From: JADKAV01 sp037046735
Lineage (GTDB): Bacteria; Actinomycetota; Actinomycetes; S36-B12; UBA10799
Length of the DNA: 64,000 nt
Direction: 5' to 3'
Assembly: GCA_037046735.1 (NCBI GenBank)
Contig: JBAOHC010000029.1
Location: 62,001 to 126,000, forward strand
Shown here: in pieces, positions 1-9,961 of the stretch
Position numbering within the stretch: position 1 is the stretch's first letter
Layout: the number at the start of each line of letters is the position of its first letter
Notes under the pieces: generated by a model
Seen by the model: only the letters and a program-made list of their open reading frames with translations
Told to the model about the DNA's origin: nothing
Database searches by the model: none
Position numbers and translations under genes: made by a program

Positions 1-649
1 GCCAGCCGGTCCAAGCCTGACCCTCTTCGAGGTCGGCTTCGCGCAGATCGAGTTTGGGGTCGAGATCGCCGAAGGACTCCGCGACCGGCTCGATGCGTTC
101 CCAATGCTCCCGGGTGGTGGCGTACAGGCTGCGCGCCTTGTCGTCGTCCCCGGTGAGGTAGGCGGCGACGAAGGCGTCGGTGTCGGCGACAAGTTGGGCC
201 GCCTGGTCCTTGACGTAGCCCGCGTAGGCGGTCGTCGCTGCCGCGAGCTGCTCGCCGATCGCGCCTGTCGGCACGATCTGGGTTCCGGAGTCGGTCACGG
301 TGAAGCCAGCCCGGATGCCGTCGCCGACCATCCCCGGCTTGCAGGCCGTGTAGTAGGTGCCCGGCTGGGCCAGGAGCACCAGATCGCGCGTCAGGCCGGG
401 GCCGATGTTCTCGACCTCGCCCACGATCCGCAGTCCGTCATCGGCGAGCAGGTAGAACTCGCTCACCTGGCTGCCCTGGTTGGTCACAGTGAAGGCCAGC
501 GTGCCCGACGGCGCCTCAGCCGCTGCGATCGCGCACGCATCGTCGGTGCTGGTCACGGCGATCGCACCCGTAGAACTGGCCGAGGGGTTCTCGGTGCACG
601 CGGCGAGCCCCACGACGACCGTGGACAGCAGCAGGAAGGTTGTTCGCAC
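1..649 (-). CDS. efeO: Iron uptake lipoprotein EfeO (3' end beyond window)
   Basis: Periplasmic/surface component of the EfeUOB ferrous/ferric iron uptake system. The first 216 residues are visible and the C-terminus lies outside the window. It starts at a GTG with a clean AAGGAG five bases upstream. A lipoprotein signal ends in a lipobox L-A-A-C at about residue 18. Residues 25-110 form the cupredoxin-like EfeO domain, and from about residue 125 the imelysin/M75 domain begins, with the family hallmarks EHWERIEPVAESFGDLDP and a following D-L-R-E-AD-L-E stretch. A DtxR/IdeR iron box sits directly upstream, so iron repression is expected. efeU and efeB would be expected close by, but outside the window. 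The family assignment is secure from the motif. Confidence 0.9.
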   Translation of the reverse strand, partial: MRTTFLLLSTVVVGLAACTENPSASSTGAIAVTSTDDACAIAAAEAPSGTLAFTVTNQGSQVSEFYLLADDGLRIVGEVENIGPGLTRDLVLLAQPGTYYTACKPGMVGDGIRAGFTVTDSGTQIVPTGAIGEQLAAATTAYAGYVKDQAAQLVADTDAFVAAYLTGDDDKARSLYATTREHWERIEPVAESFGDLDPKLDLREADLEEGQAWTGW

Positions 650-661
650 AGATACTCCTTA

Positions 662-680
662 AGTTAGGCTTACCTAACTT
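662..680. promoter_or_regulatory. DtxR/IdeR iron box upstream of efeO
   Basis: Inverted repeat AAGTTAGG-N4-CCTAACTT (661-680), with perfect 8-bp arms matching the actinobacterial DtxR/IdeR consensus TTAGG...CCTAA. It lies 1-2 bases from the efeO ribosome binding site, where a bound repressor would block transcription start or elongation. The next gene rightward starts at 921 on the other strand. I see no second operator in 683-920. Confidence 0.85.
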
Positions 681-920
681 AGCGGCCACAGGTTTCTCAG
701 CGTCGCCCTGGGTGCAGTGCACGACGAGTTCGCGACAGGCAGGCCGCAGAGCATCTGTCGAACCTTCCGATCTGGGCCAGCCGCCGCGATGGGGCCATGC
801 CTTACTTCACCTGGCATCTCACGACGGTTGGGCGGTGAGGACTAGCGTTGCTAGGGCTTGATGAGCCTTCGTGGGCCGGTGCCACGTCCACGTCCAGCCA
901 CCTGTTGAATGGAGGGAGTC

Positions 921-3102
921 ATGACCGATCCCATCTGCCCGCCGGGCACCCGCTTTGCCGCTGCCGTCGAGGCCGTACGCGCGGGCAAGGCCAGCATTGC
1001 CGACGCCGTCGCGCAGCTGCTGCGGGAACTCAACGATGACGAAATGCTGGGTCTGCTCGATGGCGACCTGTCGCTACGGGCGGGGCTGGCGGGCATGATG
1101 CGCCGGTACAACGAGGTCCCCTATGAGGCCGGCCGGGTCGACCGGCTCGGCATCCCCGGCATCCGTTTCACCGACGGGCCCCGCGGGGTCGTGGTCGGTT
1201 CGTCGACGGCCTTCCCGGTGGCCATCGCGCGTGCGGCAACCTGGGACATCGACCTCGAGGAGCGGATCGGGGACGCGATCGGTGCCGAGGCCCGTGCGCA
1301 GGGTGCCAACTTGTTCGCCGGCATCTGCATCAACCTGGCGCACGCACCGGGGTGGGGCCGGGCGCAGGAGTCCTACGGGGAGGAGCCCACGCTGTTGGGT
1401 GCCATGGGTGTCGCGCTCACGACCGGTGTCAAACCATGGGTGATGTCCTGCGTGAAACACTTCGCCCTCAACTCCATGGAGGAATCGCGTTTCCGGCTCG
1501 ACGTCGCCGTCGAAGAGGACGTCCTGCGCGAGGTGTACCTTCCGCATTTCCGGCAGGTCGTCGACGCTGGGGTCGATGCGGTGATGAGCGCCTACAACTC
1601 GGTCAACGGAGAGTGGGCAGGACAGAACACGCACCTGCTCACCGACATCCTTCGCGACGAGTGGGCATTCGACGGTTTCGTCATGACGGACTTCATCTGG
1701 GGTCTGCGCGACCCCGTTGGCTCGGTGGCCGCGGGCCAGGATCTCGAGATGCCCTTTCGCCAGCAGCGCGCCAGGACGCTGACCAGGGCCCTGGCTGACG
1801 GGCGACTGGCCAAGGCGGACGTGGAACGCGCGGCCAGCCGGCTGCTCACAGCCCAGGTCAGGCTCGCGCTGCGGGCGCGGCCGACACCCCGATGCGACCG
1901 TGATCGCATCCGACGAACACCGCGCACTTGCCCGCGACGCCGCGCGCCGAGGTGCTGTCCTGCTGCGCAACGCCGACGTAGCGGGCCATCCCGCGCTGCC
2001 CTTGACAGATCTGGGCGAGGGTTCGGTCGCCGTCCTGGGGCGTTTGGCGGACAGCCCCAACCAGGGAGACGTGGGATCCTCTCGCGTCCACCCGCCTGCG
2101 AGCGTCACGATCCTCGAGGGTCTGCGGGCCCGCTTGGGCAACCGAGTCCTGCATGGCGAAGGTGTGGACGCAGCCGTCCTGGCCCAATCGGCCAGCGCTG
2201 CCGTGGTCGTGGTCGGGCTCACCTCCGTCGATGAGGGTGAGTCGCTGGTCGGAGTTGACACCGCCTCCACTCAACTGTTCGGGGGTCTGGCCCGGTTCCG
2301 GCTTGTTGCAGCCGCCCTGGGACGCGTGCTGGCGTGGGGTGCAAAGCGGCAGAAGTGGGGCGGGGACCGGCGAGACCTCCGGCTGCACCCCCCGGACGTT
2401 GCACTGATCCGCGCGGTGGCAGCAGTCAACCCGAGGACCATCGTCGTGGTCGTCGGGGGCGCAACGGTCGTGGTGGATCCGTGGGATCAAGAGGTCGCGG
2501 CGCTGCTGCTGGCCTGGTACCCCGGCATGGAAGGGGGGCACGCCATTGCGGACGTTCTGCTGGGCGATGCTGAGCCTGCCGGCCGGCTGCCAGTGGCGAT
2601 CCCGCATCGTGGCGCGGATCTGCCCGTTTTGGACTGGGACGCCAGCACCGCGGTGTACGACCGGTGGTCGGGGCAACGCAAGCTCGACCGTGACGGAGTC
2701 CCCGCGGCCTATCCGCTCGGCTTCGGTCTCGGATACAGCACGTTCGCGCTGACCGATCTCACCTGCGGTTCGGCGCAGGACCAGCACTTTGAGGTGAGCG
2801 TCAGCGTCACGAACACGGGAGGCGCCACCGGTCGGCACGTCGTCCAGGTGTACGCCGCGCGACTGTGCGACACCGGCCGCACGGTGCGCACCCTCCTAGG
2901 CTTCTCATCGGTGTCGCTGGAGGCGGGTGAGAGCCGGCGGCTCAGCGTCTCTTGCAGCATCCGACCGCTACAGCGGTGGGTGGGTGCCGGATTCATGCTC
3001 GATGCGCAGACCGTGGAACTGGAAGTCGGCTCCTACAGCGGCGATCCGAGGGCATTGCTGGCGCAATACCAGGTCGAGGAGTGGATTGGGCCCGGCTTGT
3101 AA
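921..3102 (+). CDS. Glycoside hydrolase family 3 beta-glucosidase, frameshifted
   Basis: Exo-acting beta-glycosidase of family GH3, about 725 residues if read through the break. The N-terminal TIM-barrel half runs in one frame to about 1875 and carries the nucleophile motif G-F-V-M-T-D, followed by G-Q-D-L-E-M. The C-terminal half (alpha/beta sandwich plus fibronectin-III-like domain with V-T-N-T-G) continues in another frame. An open start at 1900 (GTG) covers that second half only. The switch falls within 1869-1880, a GC-only stretch, and needs one extra or two missing bases. The start at ATG 921 is preferred over ATG 909 because GGAGGG lies just upstream of it. No signal peptide is seen, so the enzyme is probably cytoplasmic and acts on imported oligosaccharides. 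Whether the gene is truly broken or a base-call error cannot be told here. Confidence 0.8.
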
Positions 3103-3106
3103 CAGG

Positions 3107-3146
3107 AAACGCCGCCGAGCGACCGGATGGTCGCCCGACGGCGTTT
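3107..3146. terminator. Bidirectional terminator hairpin between GH3 gene and glnA
   Basis: Inverted repeat with outer arms AAACGCCG / CGGCGTTT, inner arms GCGACC / GGTCGC and a GGAT loop, placed exactly between two convergent stop codons (3102 and 3159). The A-rich start and T-rich end let it work on both strands. Confidence 0.8.
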
Positions 3147-3158
3147 GGTGGTCCGGAT

Positions 3159-4592
3159 TTAGATGTCGTAATACATCTCGAACTCGTGGGGATGCGGGCG
3201 CAGGCGGATGGGATCCACCTCGTTGGTGCGCTTGTAGTCCACCCACGTCTCGATCAGGTCGTCGGTGAAGACGTTGCCTTCCGTGAGGAAGTCGTGATCG
3301 GCTTCCAGAGCATCCAGGGCCTCCGACAGGCTGCCGGGGACCTGCGGGATGTTGGCCGCCTCGTCCGGGGGCAACTCGTACAGGTCCTTGTCCACCGGGT
3401 CCACCGGCTCGATCTTGTTCTTGATGCCGTCCAGGCCTGCCATGAGCATCGCGGAGAACGCCAGGTACGGGTTACTCGACGGGTCGGGAACCCGGAATTC
3501 GAGCCGCTTGGCCTTCGCGTTGTTCCCAGTGATCGGGATGCGGATGCACGCCGAGCGGTTGCGCTGGGAGTAGACCAGGTTGACGGGCGCCTCGTAACCG
3601 GGCACCAGGCGGTGGTAGGAGTTCACCGTCGGGTTGGTGAACGCCAGCACGGCCGGGGCGTGTGCCAGCAGGCCGCCGATGTACCAGCGAGCCATGTCGG
3701 ACAGGCCCGCGTAGCCGAGCTCGTCGTAGAAGAGGGGCTGGCCGTTCTTCCACAGCGACTGATGGACGTGCATACCCGAGCCGTTGTCACCGAAGATCGG
3801 CTTCGGCATGAAGGTCACGGACTTGCCCGCGGCCCAGCCGACGTTCTTGATGACGTACTTGAACTTCATGACGTCGTCAGCGGCCTTGGCCAACGTGTCG
3901 AAGCGGTAGTTGATCTCGGCCTGGCCGGCGGTGCCCACCTCGTGGTGTGCGCGCTCTACGTCGAGTCCGACCTCAGCCAGCATCAGGCACATCTGGTCGC
4001 GCAGGTCGGCGTAGTGGTCCACCGGCGGTACGGGGAAGTACCCGCCCTTGTAGGGGGTCTTGTAGCCGCGGTTGGGTGAACCGTCGATCTCGAACTCGCG
4101 GCCCGAGTTCCACTTACCCTCGATCGAGTCGATGTGGTAGTAGCTCGCGTTCTGCTTGGTCTCGAAGCGCACCGAGTCGAAGATGTAGAACTCAGCCTCA
4201 GGAGCGAAGAAGGCGGTGTCGGCGATGCCAGTCGACTTCAGGTAGGCCTCGGCCTTCGCGGCGATGTTGCGTGGGTCGCGGCTGTACAGCTCGTCGGTGA
4301 ACGGGTCGCGGATGGACATGTTGATGATGAGGGTCTTCTCGTCCCGGAAGGGGTCGAGGTAGGCGCTGCCGAGGTCCGGGGTCAGCTTCATGTCGGACTC
4401 GTGGATGGCCTGGAAGCCACGGATCGAGGACCCGTCGAACATCTGGCCGTCGGCGAAGAAGTCCTCGCCGACACTCTCGGCGGGCACGTTGAAGTGCTGC
4501 ATCACTCCGGGCAAGTCGCAGAAGCGAACGTCAATGAACTTGACGCCCTCATCCTTGACGTACCGCATTACCTCGTCTGGATTGTTGAACAT
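3159..4592 (-). CDS. glnA: Glutamine synthetase type I (GlnA)
   Basis: ATP-dependent ligation of ammonia to glutamate; the main nitrogen assimilation enzyme, a cytoplasmic dodecamer. At 477 residues it has full length for GSI-beta. Recognisable elements include the N-terminal beta-grasp with D-G-S-S-I-R-G-F, the metal-binding E-A-E-F-Y motif, the G-S-G-M-H-V-H-Q ATP/glutamate segment, N-R-S-A-C-I-R-I-P, and D-L-Y-E-L-P-P near residue 400. The last holds the tyrosine adenylylated by GlnE, so control by adenylylation is expected. AGGGAG stands four bases before the ATG. In other actinobacteria this gene lies next to lipB-lipA-DUF4191-RDD. Here that block is some 23 kb away (27.5-31.1 kb). Confidence 0.98.
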   Translation of the reverse strand: MFNNPDEVMRYVKDEGVKFIDVRFCDLPGVMQHFNVPAESVGEDFFADGQMFDGSSIRGFQAIHESDMKLTPDLGSAYLDPFRDEKTLIINMSIRDPFTDELYSRDPRNIAAKAEAYLKSTGIADTAFFAPEAEFYIFDSVRFETKQNASYYHIDSIEGKWNSGREFEIDGSPNRGYKTPYKGGYFPVPPVDHYADLRDQMCLMLAEVGLDVERAHHEVGTAGQAEINYRFDTLAKAADDVMKFKYVIKNVGWAAGKSVTFMPKPIFGDNGSGMHVHQSLWKNGQPLFYDELGYAGLSDMARWYIGGLLAHAPAVLAFTNPTVNSYHRLVPGYEAPVNLVYSQRNRSACIRIPITGNNAKAKRLEFRVPDPSSNPYLAFSAMLMAGLDGIKNKIEPVDPVDKDLYELPPDEAANIPQVPGSLSEALDALEADHDFLTEGNVFTDDLIETWVDYKRTNEVDPIRLRPHPHEFEMYYDI

Positions 4593-4708
4593 CAGACTCC
4601 CTAGTCGGTGGGTGCGTTAACACCTCGACCATAGGGTGATCGGATTTCCCGCCAGTCACCCGGTTGTTTCCGATGTGTTACGTGGATTGCGACAAATCGG
4701 GCGCTGCC

Positions 4709-4904
4709 GGTAGGTGATGTGGGTTTTCGGCCTCCGCGGGGTCGGTTTCCTGCATTGCCGGGGGCTGGGGTGCGGGGGTGGGTAGGTGATGTGGGTTTTT
4801 GGCCTCCGCGGGGTCGGTTTCCTGCATTGCCTGGGGCTGGGGTGTGGGCGTGGGTAGGTGATGTGGGTTTTCGGCCTCCGCGGGGTCGATTTCCTGCACT
4901 GCCT
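4709..4904. repeat. 72-bp tandem repeat (2.7 units) upstream of glnA
   Basis: Units start at 4709, 4781 and 4853 with an exact 72-bp spacing; the third is cut after about 52 bp. Differences between units are few (for example tttt-c versus ttttt, ggtcggttt versus ggtcgattt, and the G-rich tail). Because 72 is a multiple of three, several frames stay open. On the minus strand, 4678-4899 could encode about 73 residues made of 24-residue units rich in Pro, Gln, Glu and His, starting GTG with only a weak AGAGG. I treat it as a minisatellite in the glnA leader, not as a proven gene. Confidence 0.85.
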
Positions 4905-4910
4905 CTGGTG

Positions 4911-5819
4911 TTAGGCAGCCTGTGGCGCGGCATCCTCGATCAACTCACGCAGCATGTCCATGAATACGTGGGGCTCGTAGATCAAGGTGAAGCTCAGAAC
5001 GCGCAGGAAGGCGTCACCGCGAACGACCAGATCGTTGTGTCGGTCGATGTCGGCCAGAAACGCGTCCGGATTGAAGTGGTGCATCCCCTCGATCTCCACG
5101 CGAAGGGTCTTGCCGGAGCGGGTCTGGAACTCCGCGTCGATGAAGCGGACCCGACCGGCTCGGTCCCGGCGCATACTCTGGCGCACTGGCTCGGGCAGGC
5201 CATGGCGACGACACAAGCGGGCGAAGTCGTGCTCATTCATGCTGCTTATCCCGTCGGAGTATTCGCTGACCATCATGAGGACGAGCCTTCTTCGTCGGCA
5301 GTTGGCTGGCAGCGACGCAGCCAGCCGGGGACCGTGAGCGAGGCGCTGCTGCAGCACCGACAGGACGATGAACATCGCCTCCCGGTCGCTGCGGGCCCAC
5401 GACGCGGCTTGCCATGTCGCCGTGTGGATGTCGACGCGCGGCGGTCTCGCGGCAGGCCCCCCGATGTCGCGCACTCGATGCAGGGAGATCCAGGAAGGGG
5501 TCCGCTGGCGCACAACGTTCGCCGGGGTCACCACCTGCACCGGTGGCCGGCTCGTGGCCACCCATCCATGCAGTTGCAGGGCTGTGCGCCCGGCCAGGCG
5601 GGCCATGGGGCCACCATGCAGAACCGCCACCCACAGTTGCGCGCGGTCGCTCAAGGGACCTCGTCCGGCGAAGAAGACCTGATGCGTGGGGGCCTGCCAT
5701 TCACCCCTTCGCACCGCCCGCGCGGCACTGCGCCGTTCTAACCTGGTCATCTGCCAGCGGCCGATGACGTCGTGCTGTTCCTTCAGCAAGGCCGCTGAGC
5801 GTGGCTGGAGTCTGGGCAT
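4911..5819 (-). CDS. AbiEi-type / DUF559-type protein
   Basis: About 302 residues with two parts. The N-terminal half looks like the winged-helix plus AbiEi-like region common in actinobacterial type IV antitoxin-like proteins, with H-Q-V-F-F-A-G and T-A-L-Q-L-H-G-W landmarks. The C-terminal third resembles the DUF559/very-short-patch-repair-like nuclease fold: F-I-D-A-E-F, then V-E-I-E-G-M-H-H and D-R-H-N-D-L. The usual V-E-x-D-G is changed to V-E-I-E-G here. Such genes usually stand alone, as this one does. The start at ATG 5819 is a choice: the frame stays open to a TTG at 5900, but no ribosome site marks either. The function in the cell is unknown; the defence/antitoxin label is family inference. 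Confidence 0.7.
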   Translation of the reverse strand: MPRLQPRSAALLKEQHDVIGRWQMTRLERRSAARAVRRGEWQAPTHQVFFAGRGPLSDRAQLWVAVLHGGPMARLAGRTALQLHGWVATSRPPVQVVTPANVVRQRTPSWISLHRVRDIGGPAARPPRVDIHTATWQAASWARSDREAMFIVLSVLQQRLAHGPRLAASLPANCRRRRLVLMMVSEYSDGISSMNEHDFARLCRRHGLPEPVRQSMRRDRAGRVRFIDAEFQTRSGKTLRVEIEGMHHFNPDAFLADIDRHNDLVVRGDAFLRVLSFTLIYEPHVFMDMLRELIEDAAPQAA

Positions 5820-5922
5820 GGTGGGAGTCTTGCTGAGTTCTCGCGCCCAGCCCGCCGTCCCAGGCGAATCTGTGGACAAGCGCTGCGGGAAATCGACCAA
5901 TCAGCTGCGCGCGTGCCTTACA

Positions 5923-7271
5923 TCACCGCCTGTAGAACCGGTCCACCTCGGCCAGCGCCTCGTCCAGGATCGCCAGACCCTCGCGAGCCTCGTCCTCGGT
6001 AGTCGTGCACGGCGGGACCACGTGCAGCCGGTTGAAGTTGGCGAACGGCAGCAGCCCGCGCGACAGACATGCCTTGGTCAGCACGCCCATGGCCTCGCTC
6101 GTACCGCCATAGGGCGCCAGCGGTTCCCGGGTGGCGCGGTCGGCCACCAGATCCAGCGCCCAGAACACGCCGAGGCCGCGCACCTCGCCGATCACCGGGT
6201 GCTTCTCGGCCAGCTCGCGCAACCCGGGGCCAACACGGTTTCGCCGAGTTTCTTGGCGTGCTCGACGATGCCCTCCTCGCGCATCGCCGGCGATCGTGGC
6301 CAGTGCCGAGGCGCAGGCCAGCGGATGGCCGCTGTAGGTGAGCCCGCCGGGGAACACCCGCTCGTCGAAGGTCGCCGCGATCTCGTCGCTGATGATGACC
6401 CCGCCGAGCGGTACGTAGCCCGAGTTGGAGCCCTTGGCGAAGATGATCGAGGTCGGGGTTGACGCCCCAGTTGTCGATGGCCAGCCACTCGCCGGTGCGC
6501 CCGAAGCCAGCCATCACCTCATCGGCGATGTAGACGATCCCGTACTTGTCGCACAGCGCCCGCACCCCGGCCAGATACCCCGGCGGCGGCACCAGCACGC
6601 CGGCGGTGCCGACCACGGTCTCGATCAGGACCGCCGCGACGGTGCCCGCGCCCTCGAACTGTGATGACCTGCTCCAGGTGGGCCAGTGCCCGCTCGCACT
6701 CCTGCTGCTCGTCGGTCGCCCAGAAGGACGACCGGTACAGGTAGGGCCCGAAGAAGTGCACGTGCCCGTAGGCGAACTCGTTGGGCCAGCGTCGCGGGTC
6801 GCCGGTGGCATTGATCGCGGCACCGGTGTTGCCGTGGTAGCTGCGATAGAAGGACAGAACCTTGTGTTTGCCGGTGTGAATGCGGGCCATGCGGATCGCG
6901 TTCTCCGCGGCATCCGCCCCGCCGTTGGTGAAGAAGACCTTGTTGTGCCCAGCCGGGGCCACGTCGAGGATCGCCTGCGCGGCTTGCCCGCGCACCAGCG
7001 AGGCGTGCTGCGGGGCCAGAGTGACCTGAACGGCGGCCTGATCCTGGATCGCCTGCACCACTTTCGGGTGCTGATGGCCGATGTTGGTGTTGACCAACTG
7101 GCTGGAGAAATCGAGGTAGGAGTTGCCCTCGAAGTCCCACAGCCTGCTGCCCGAGCCGGACTGGAACACCAGGGGTTTCAGAGCTCCCTGCGCGCTCCAG
7201 GAGTGGAAAACATGGGCACGGTCCAAATCGAAGGCTGCAGCGTTGTTGGCCACGGAATCAGAATCGGTCAT
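5923..7271 (-). pseudogene. Class-III aminotransferase (omega-amino acid:pyruvate type), four frame breaks
   Basis: PLP enzyme of the acetylornithine/GABA aminotransferase fold that moves the amino group of an omega-amino acid or diamine to pyruvate or 2-oxoglutarate. Read through the breaks it is full length (about 450 residues): N-terminal F-H-S-W-S-A-Q, F-F-T-N-G-G-A-D-A-A-E-N, Y-R-S-Y-H-G, I-A-D-E-V-M-A-G-F-G-R-T-G, the PLP-lysine segment F-A-K-G-S-N-S-G-Y, then F-P-G-G-L-T-Y-S-G-H-P-L. These blocks fall in different frames, with switches near 6660, 6450, 6285 and 6230. Every conserved block is intact, which fits base-calling errors better than ancient decay. The start ATG at 7271 is the family-typical one. 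Divergent from the FAD oxidoreductase at 7310, with which it probably shares a pathway. Confidence 0.8.
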
Positions 7272-7309
7272 GGGGTCCAGAGTACGTATTTGTCGGTAGA
7301 GTCGCCATA

Positions 7310-8547
7310 TGCCCGCCCTGCTCTCCACCCTCGTATCGGGAGGCGTGCCTGTGGCAGGAGCAGGTGCCACCGCCACCCACGCGCACGGCCGACCTGCCCG
7401 GCGCGCGCCGACGTCATCGTGATCGGTGCGGGGTACTGCGGGCTCAGTGCGGCGCGGGCGGCGACCGAGGCAGGCGCCAGCGTCGTGGTGCTCGAGAAGG
7501 AAGCGCTCGGCTGGGGTGCGTCGAGCCGCAATGGTGGGATGGTCATCCCTGAGCTCAAATCAAGTCCGGCCGCGCTGGAGAAGAAACTCGGGTCGTTGGG
7601 TCGTCGCCTCTACGCCGAGGTTGATGAGGCCTTCGACCTGCTCGAGGATCTGGCACCCTCACTGGACTGTGACTACGCGCGCACCGGCCAGCTCTACCTC
7701 GCGCACACACCTCGGCACACGCGGGAAAACGAGGCGCTTGCCGCGGAACTGCCTGACGTCACGTTCCTCGATCGCGCGGCCGTGAGGGCACGCACCGGCA
7801 GCGACGCGTTCGACTCCGCGGCGTACTTTCCGCGGGTAGGGGCGCTGCATCCAGCGAAGTACCACGTCGGGCTCGCTGCCTTGAGTAATGCCGCCATTCA
7901 CGACCGGACGGCGGCAGTGGGTATCCACCCAGGCTTCACCGTGCGAGACCACTCGCGGCGAGATCCGCGCGGACCACGTCATCCTGGCGACGAACGCCTA
8001 CGCCGACCCGGCGGTCCCTGACCTGGCCAACAAGGTTGTCCCCATCAACTCCTACATCATCGCTACGCAGCCGCTGCCGGTCGAGACCAGGGAATTGATC
8101 GGCTCCCAGATGATGGTCGACACCAAGAAGTTGCTCTTCTACTGGCGGCTGTCTCCCGACGGCCGGATGGTCTTCGGTGGCCGGCGTTCGCTGGACAATG
8201 CCGATGTCAGCACCGCCCGCGACTATCTGTATGACGCGATGGTTCGCATCCATCCCCAGCTCGCGGGGGTGCAGATCGATTACGCCTGGACCGGCTACGT
8301 GGCGATGACGCTGGACCGGCTGCCGCATGTCGGCACCGTTGACGGCGCTTGGTACGCCACCGGCTGCAACGGCACGGGCGTGGCCCTGAACTCCTGGCTT
8401 GGCCATCGCCTCGGTCAGGTCGTCACCGGCCAGGCGCCACCCCCGGCGTTCGCCGAACTTCCGCACCCATCCATCCCCCTCAAATCCCTGTCCTCGGCGT
8501 ACCTGCCCCTGGTAGGCAAGTACTTCGGGTGGCAGGACCGCAGATAG
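7310..8547 (+). CDS. FAD-dependent amine oxidoreductase (DAO/PuuB family), frameshifted
   Basis: D-amino-acid-oxidase-fold flavoenzyme of the type that oxidises gamma-glutamylputrescine, sarcosine or similar secondary amines. The dinucleotide-binding motif V-I-G-A-G-Y-C-G-L-S lies at about 7415-7445, then S-S-R-N-G-G-M. The C-terminal half has V-I-L-A-T-N-A-Y, F-G-G-R-R and the G-C-N-G-T-G-V-A FAD-closing motif. The first half is in one frame and the second starts in another; the switch is near 7945, inside T-T-R-G-E-I-R-A-D. The N-terminal 30 residues also do not share the frame of ATG 7310, so a second break near 7400 is likely. Followed after 7 bp by another aminotransferase with ATAGGAG as its ribosome site, so the two are one operon. 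Confidence 0.75.
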
Positions 8548-8554
8548 GAGCACC

Positions 8555-9904
8555 ATGATCGATCGTGACAAACTCGCTGAGGCCCTGGCCGCGGAGCGGG
8601 CTCTGCACGCCGAACGGACCCCGACCTCACGCGAGCTGTTCGAAGCCGCCGACCACCTCTTCGGCCGGGTTCCGATGACGTGGATGAACAAGTGGTCGGG
8701 CGGGTATCCGCTCTACCTGGACCGGGCGAACGGCAACCGCATCGTCGATGTGGACGGTCACGAGTACGTCGATTTCGCCCTGGGTGACACCGGTGCCATG
8801 GCCGGCCACTCGCCCCGCCCCACGGTCGAGGCGGTTCAGCGGCGGATCGGGGAGTTGGGCGGTATCACCACGATGATGCCCAGCGCGGACGCCGAGTGGG
8901 TGGCTGCCGACCTGACCCGACGATTCGGCTTGCCGTTGTGGTCGTTCAGCCTCACCGCCACCGACGCCAACCGGTGGGCGCTGCGGGTCGCGCGCATGGT
9001 GACCGGTCGGCCCAAGGTGATGGCCTTCTCCTACTGCTACCACGGGTCGGTGGACGAGACGTTCGTCATCGCCGGTCCCGATGGGCAGACACTGCCGCGC
9101 GGGGGCAATGTCGGGCCGGCAGTCGAGGTGGCGCAGACCACGAGGGTGGCCGAGTTCAACGATCTGGCCAGTGTCGAGGCGGGCCTTGCCCATGGCGATG
9201 TGGCAGTGCTCATCATGGAACCGGCTCTGACCAACATCGGCATCGTGCTGCCCGAAGCCGGCTTCGTCGAAGGTGTCCGGGAATTGTGCACAAAGTACGG
9301 GACCCTGCTGCTGATCGACGAGACGCACACGATCTCCGCCGGCCCCGGTGGCTGCACGACGGCATGGGATCTGCAGCCGGACATCTTCGTGATCGGTAAG
9401 AGCATTGGTGGCGGCATTCCGTGTGGTGCTTACGGCATCAGTGAGGTAGTCGCGGACGCGGTACGCAATCACCCTGACGCGGACCTCGTCGACGTCGGGG
9501 GAGTCGGGGGCACCCTGGCCGGCAACGTGTTGTCGACCGCGGCGATGCGCGCGACCCTCAGCGAGGTCTTCACCGACGCCAACTTCGAGCACATGATCGG
9601 CCTCGCCACGCGCTTCACCGAGGGGGTCGAGCAGGTTCTGCAGGGCCAGGACGTGCCCTGGTCGATCGCGCAGCTCGGCGCCCGCGCGGAGTACCGGTTC
9701 TGCTCGCCGGCGCCGCGCAACGGTACCGAGTCGGCGGCGGCCCACGACGACGACATCGAGGAGTACCTGCACCTGTACCTGAGCAATCGGGGGGTGCTGA
9801 TCACGCCGTTCCACAACATGGCGCTGATGTGCCCGCAGACATCGGCCGCCGACGTTGACCTGCACACTGAGCTGTTCGGGCAGGCGGTCGCGCATATCGT
9901 CTGA
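8555..9904 (+). CDS. Class-III aminotransferase (glutamate-1-semialdehyde mutase-like)
   Basis: 449 residues, complete. PLP-dependent aminotransferase of the HemL-like branch often labelled aspartate aminotransferase family in actinobacteria; not the heme-pathway HemL, since it sits in an amine-catabolic cluster. Motifs: Y-C-Y-H-G-S-V-D-E-T, L-I-D-E-T-H-T-I-S-A-G-P-G (PLP-ring Asp), and F-V-I-G-K-S-I-G-G-G-I-P with the Schiff-base lysine. AGGAG precedes the ATG by five bases. It lies directly downstream of the FAD oxidoreductase, suggesting successive oxidation and transamination of an amine substrate. The exact substrate cannot be read from the sequence. Confidence 0.85.
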   Translation: MIDRDKLAEALAAERALHAERTPTSRELFEAADHLFGRVPMTWMNKWSGGYPLYLDRANGNRIVDVDGHEYVDFALGDTGAMAGHSPRPTVEAVQRRIGELGGITTMMPSADAEWVAADLTRRFGLPLWSFSLTATDANRWALRVARMVTGRPKVMAFSYCYHGSVDETFVIAGPDGQTLPRGGNVGPAVEVAQTTRVAEFNDLASVEAGLAHGDVAVLIMEPALTNIGIVLPEAGFVEGVRELCTKYGTLLLIDETHTISAGPGGCTTAWDLQPDIFVIGKSIGGGIPCGAYGISEVVADAVRNHPDADLVDVGGVGGTLAGNVLSTAAMRATLSEVFTDANFEHMIGLATRFTEGVEQVLQGQDVPWSIAQLGARAEYRFCSPAPRNGTESAAAHDDDIEEYLHLYLSNRGVLITPFHNMALMCPQTSAADVDLHTELFGQAVAHIV

Positions 9905-9914
9905 GTCCAGCCGC

Positions 9915-9940
9915 GCGCGGTGGGAGCGCTTGCGCCGCGC
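9915..9940. terminator. Possible hairpin between convergent genes
   Basis: GCGCGG (9915-9920) pairs with CCGCGC (9935-9940) in the 57-bp gap between two convergent stop codons. The inner stem is imperfect and there is no T-run, so this is a weak call. Confidence 0.35.
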
Positions 9941-9961
9941 ATCGGCCGGCGATGTGGCTGC

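Noticed and set aside
4601..4933. 110-residue minus-strand frame across the 72-bp repeat and its neighbour
   Set aside because: It stays open only because the repeat length is a multiple of three; it overlaps the AbiEi-type gene end and has Arg/Pro-rich low-complexity content with no ribosome site.
4719..5741. 340-residue plus-strand frame opposite the AbiEi-type gene
   Set aside because: Antisense to a better supported gene; no family features, typical high-GC shadow frame.
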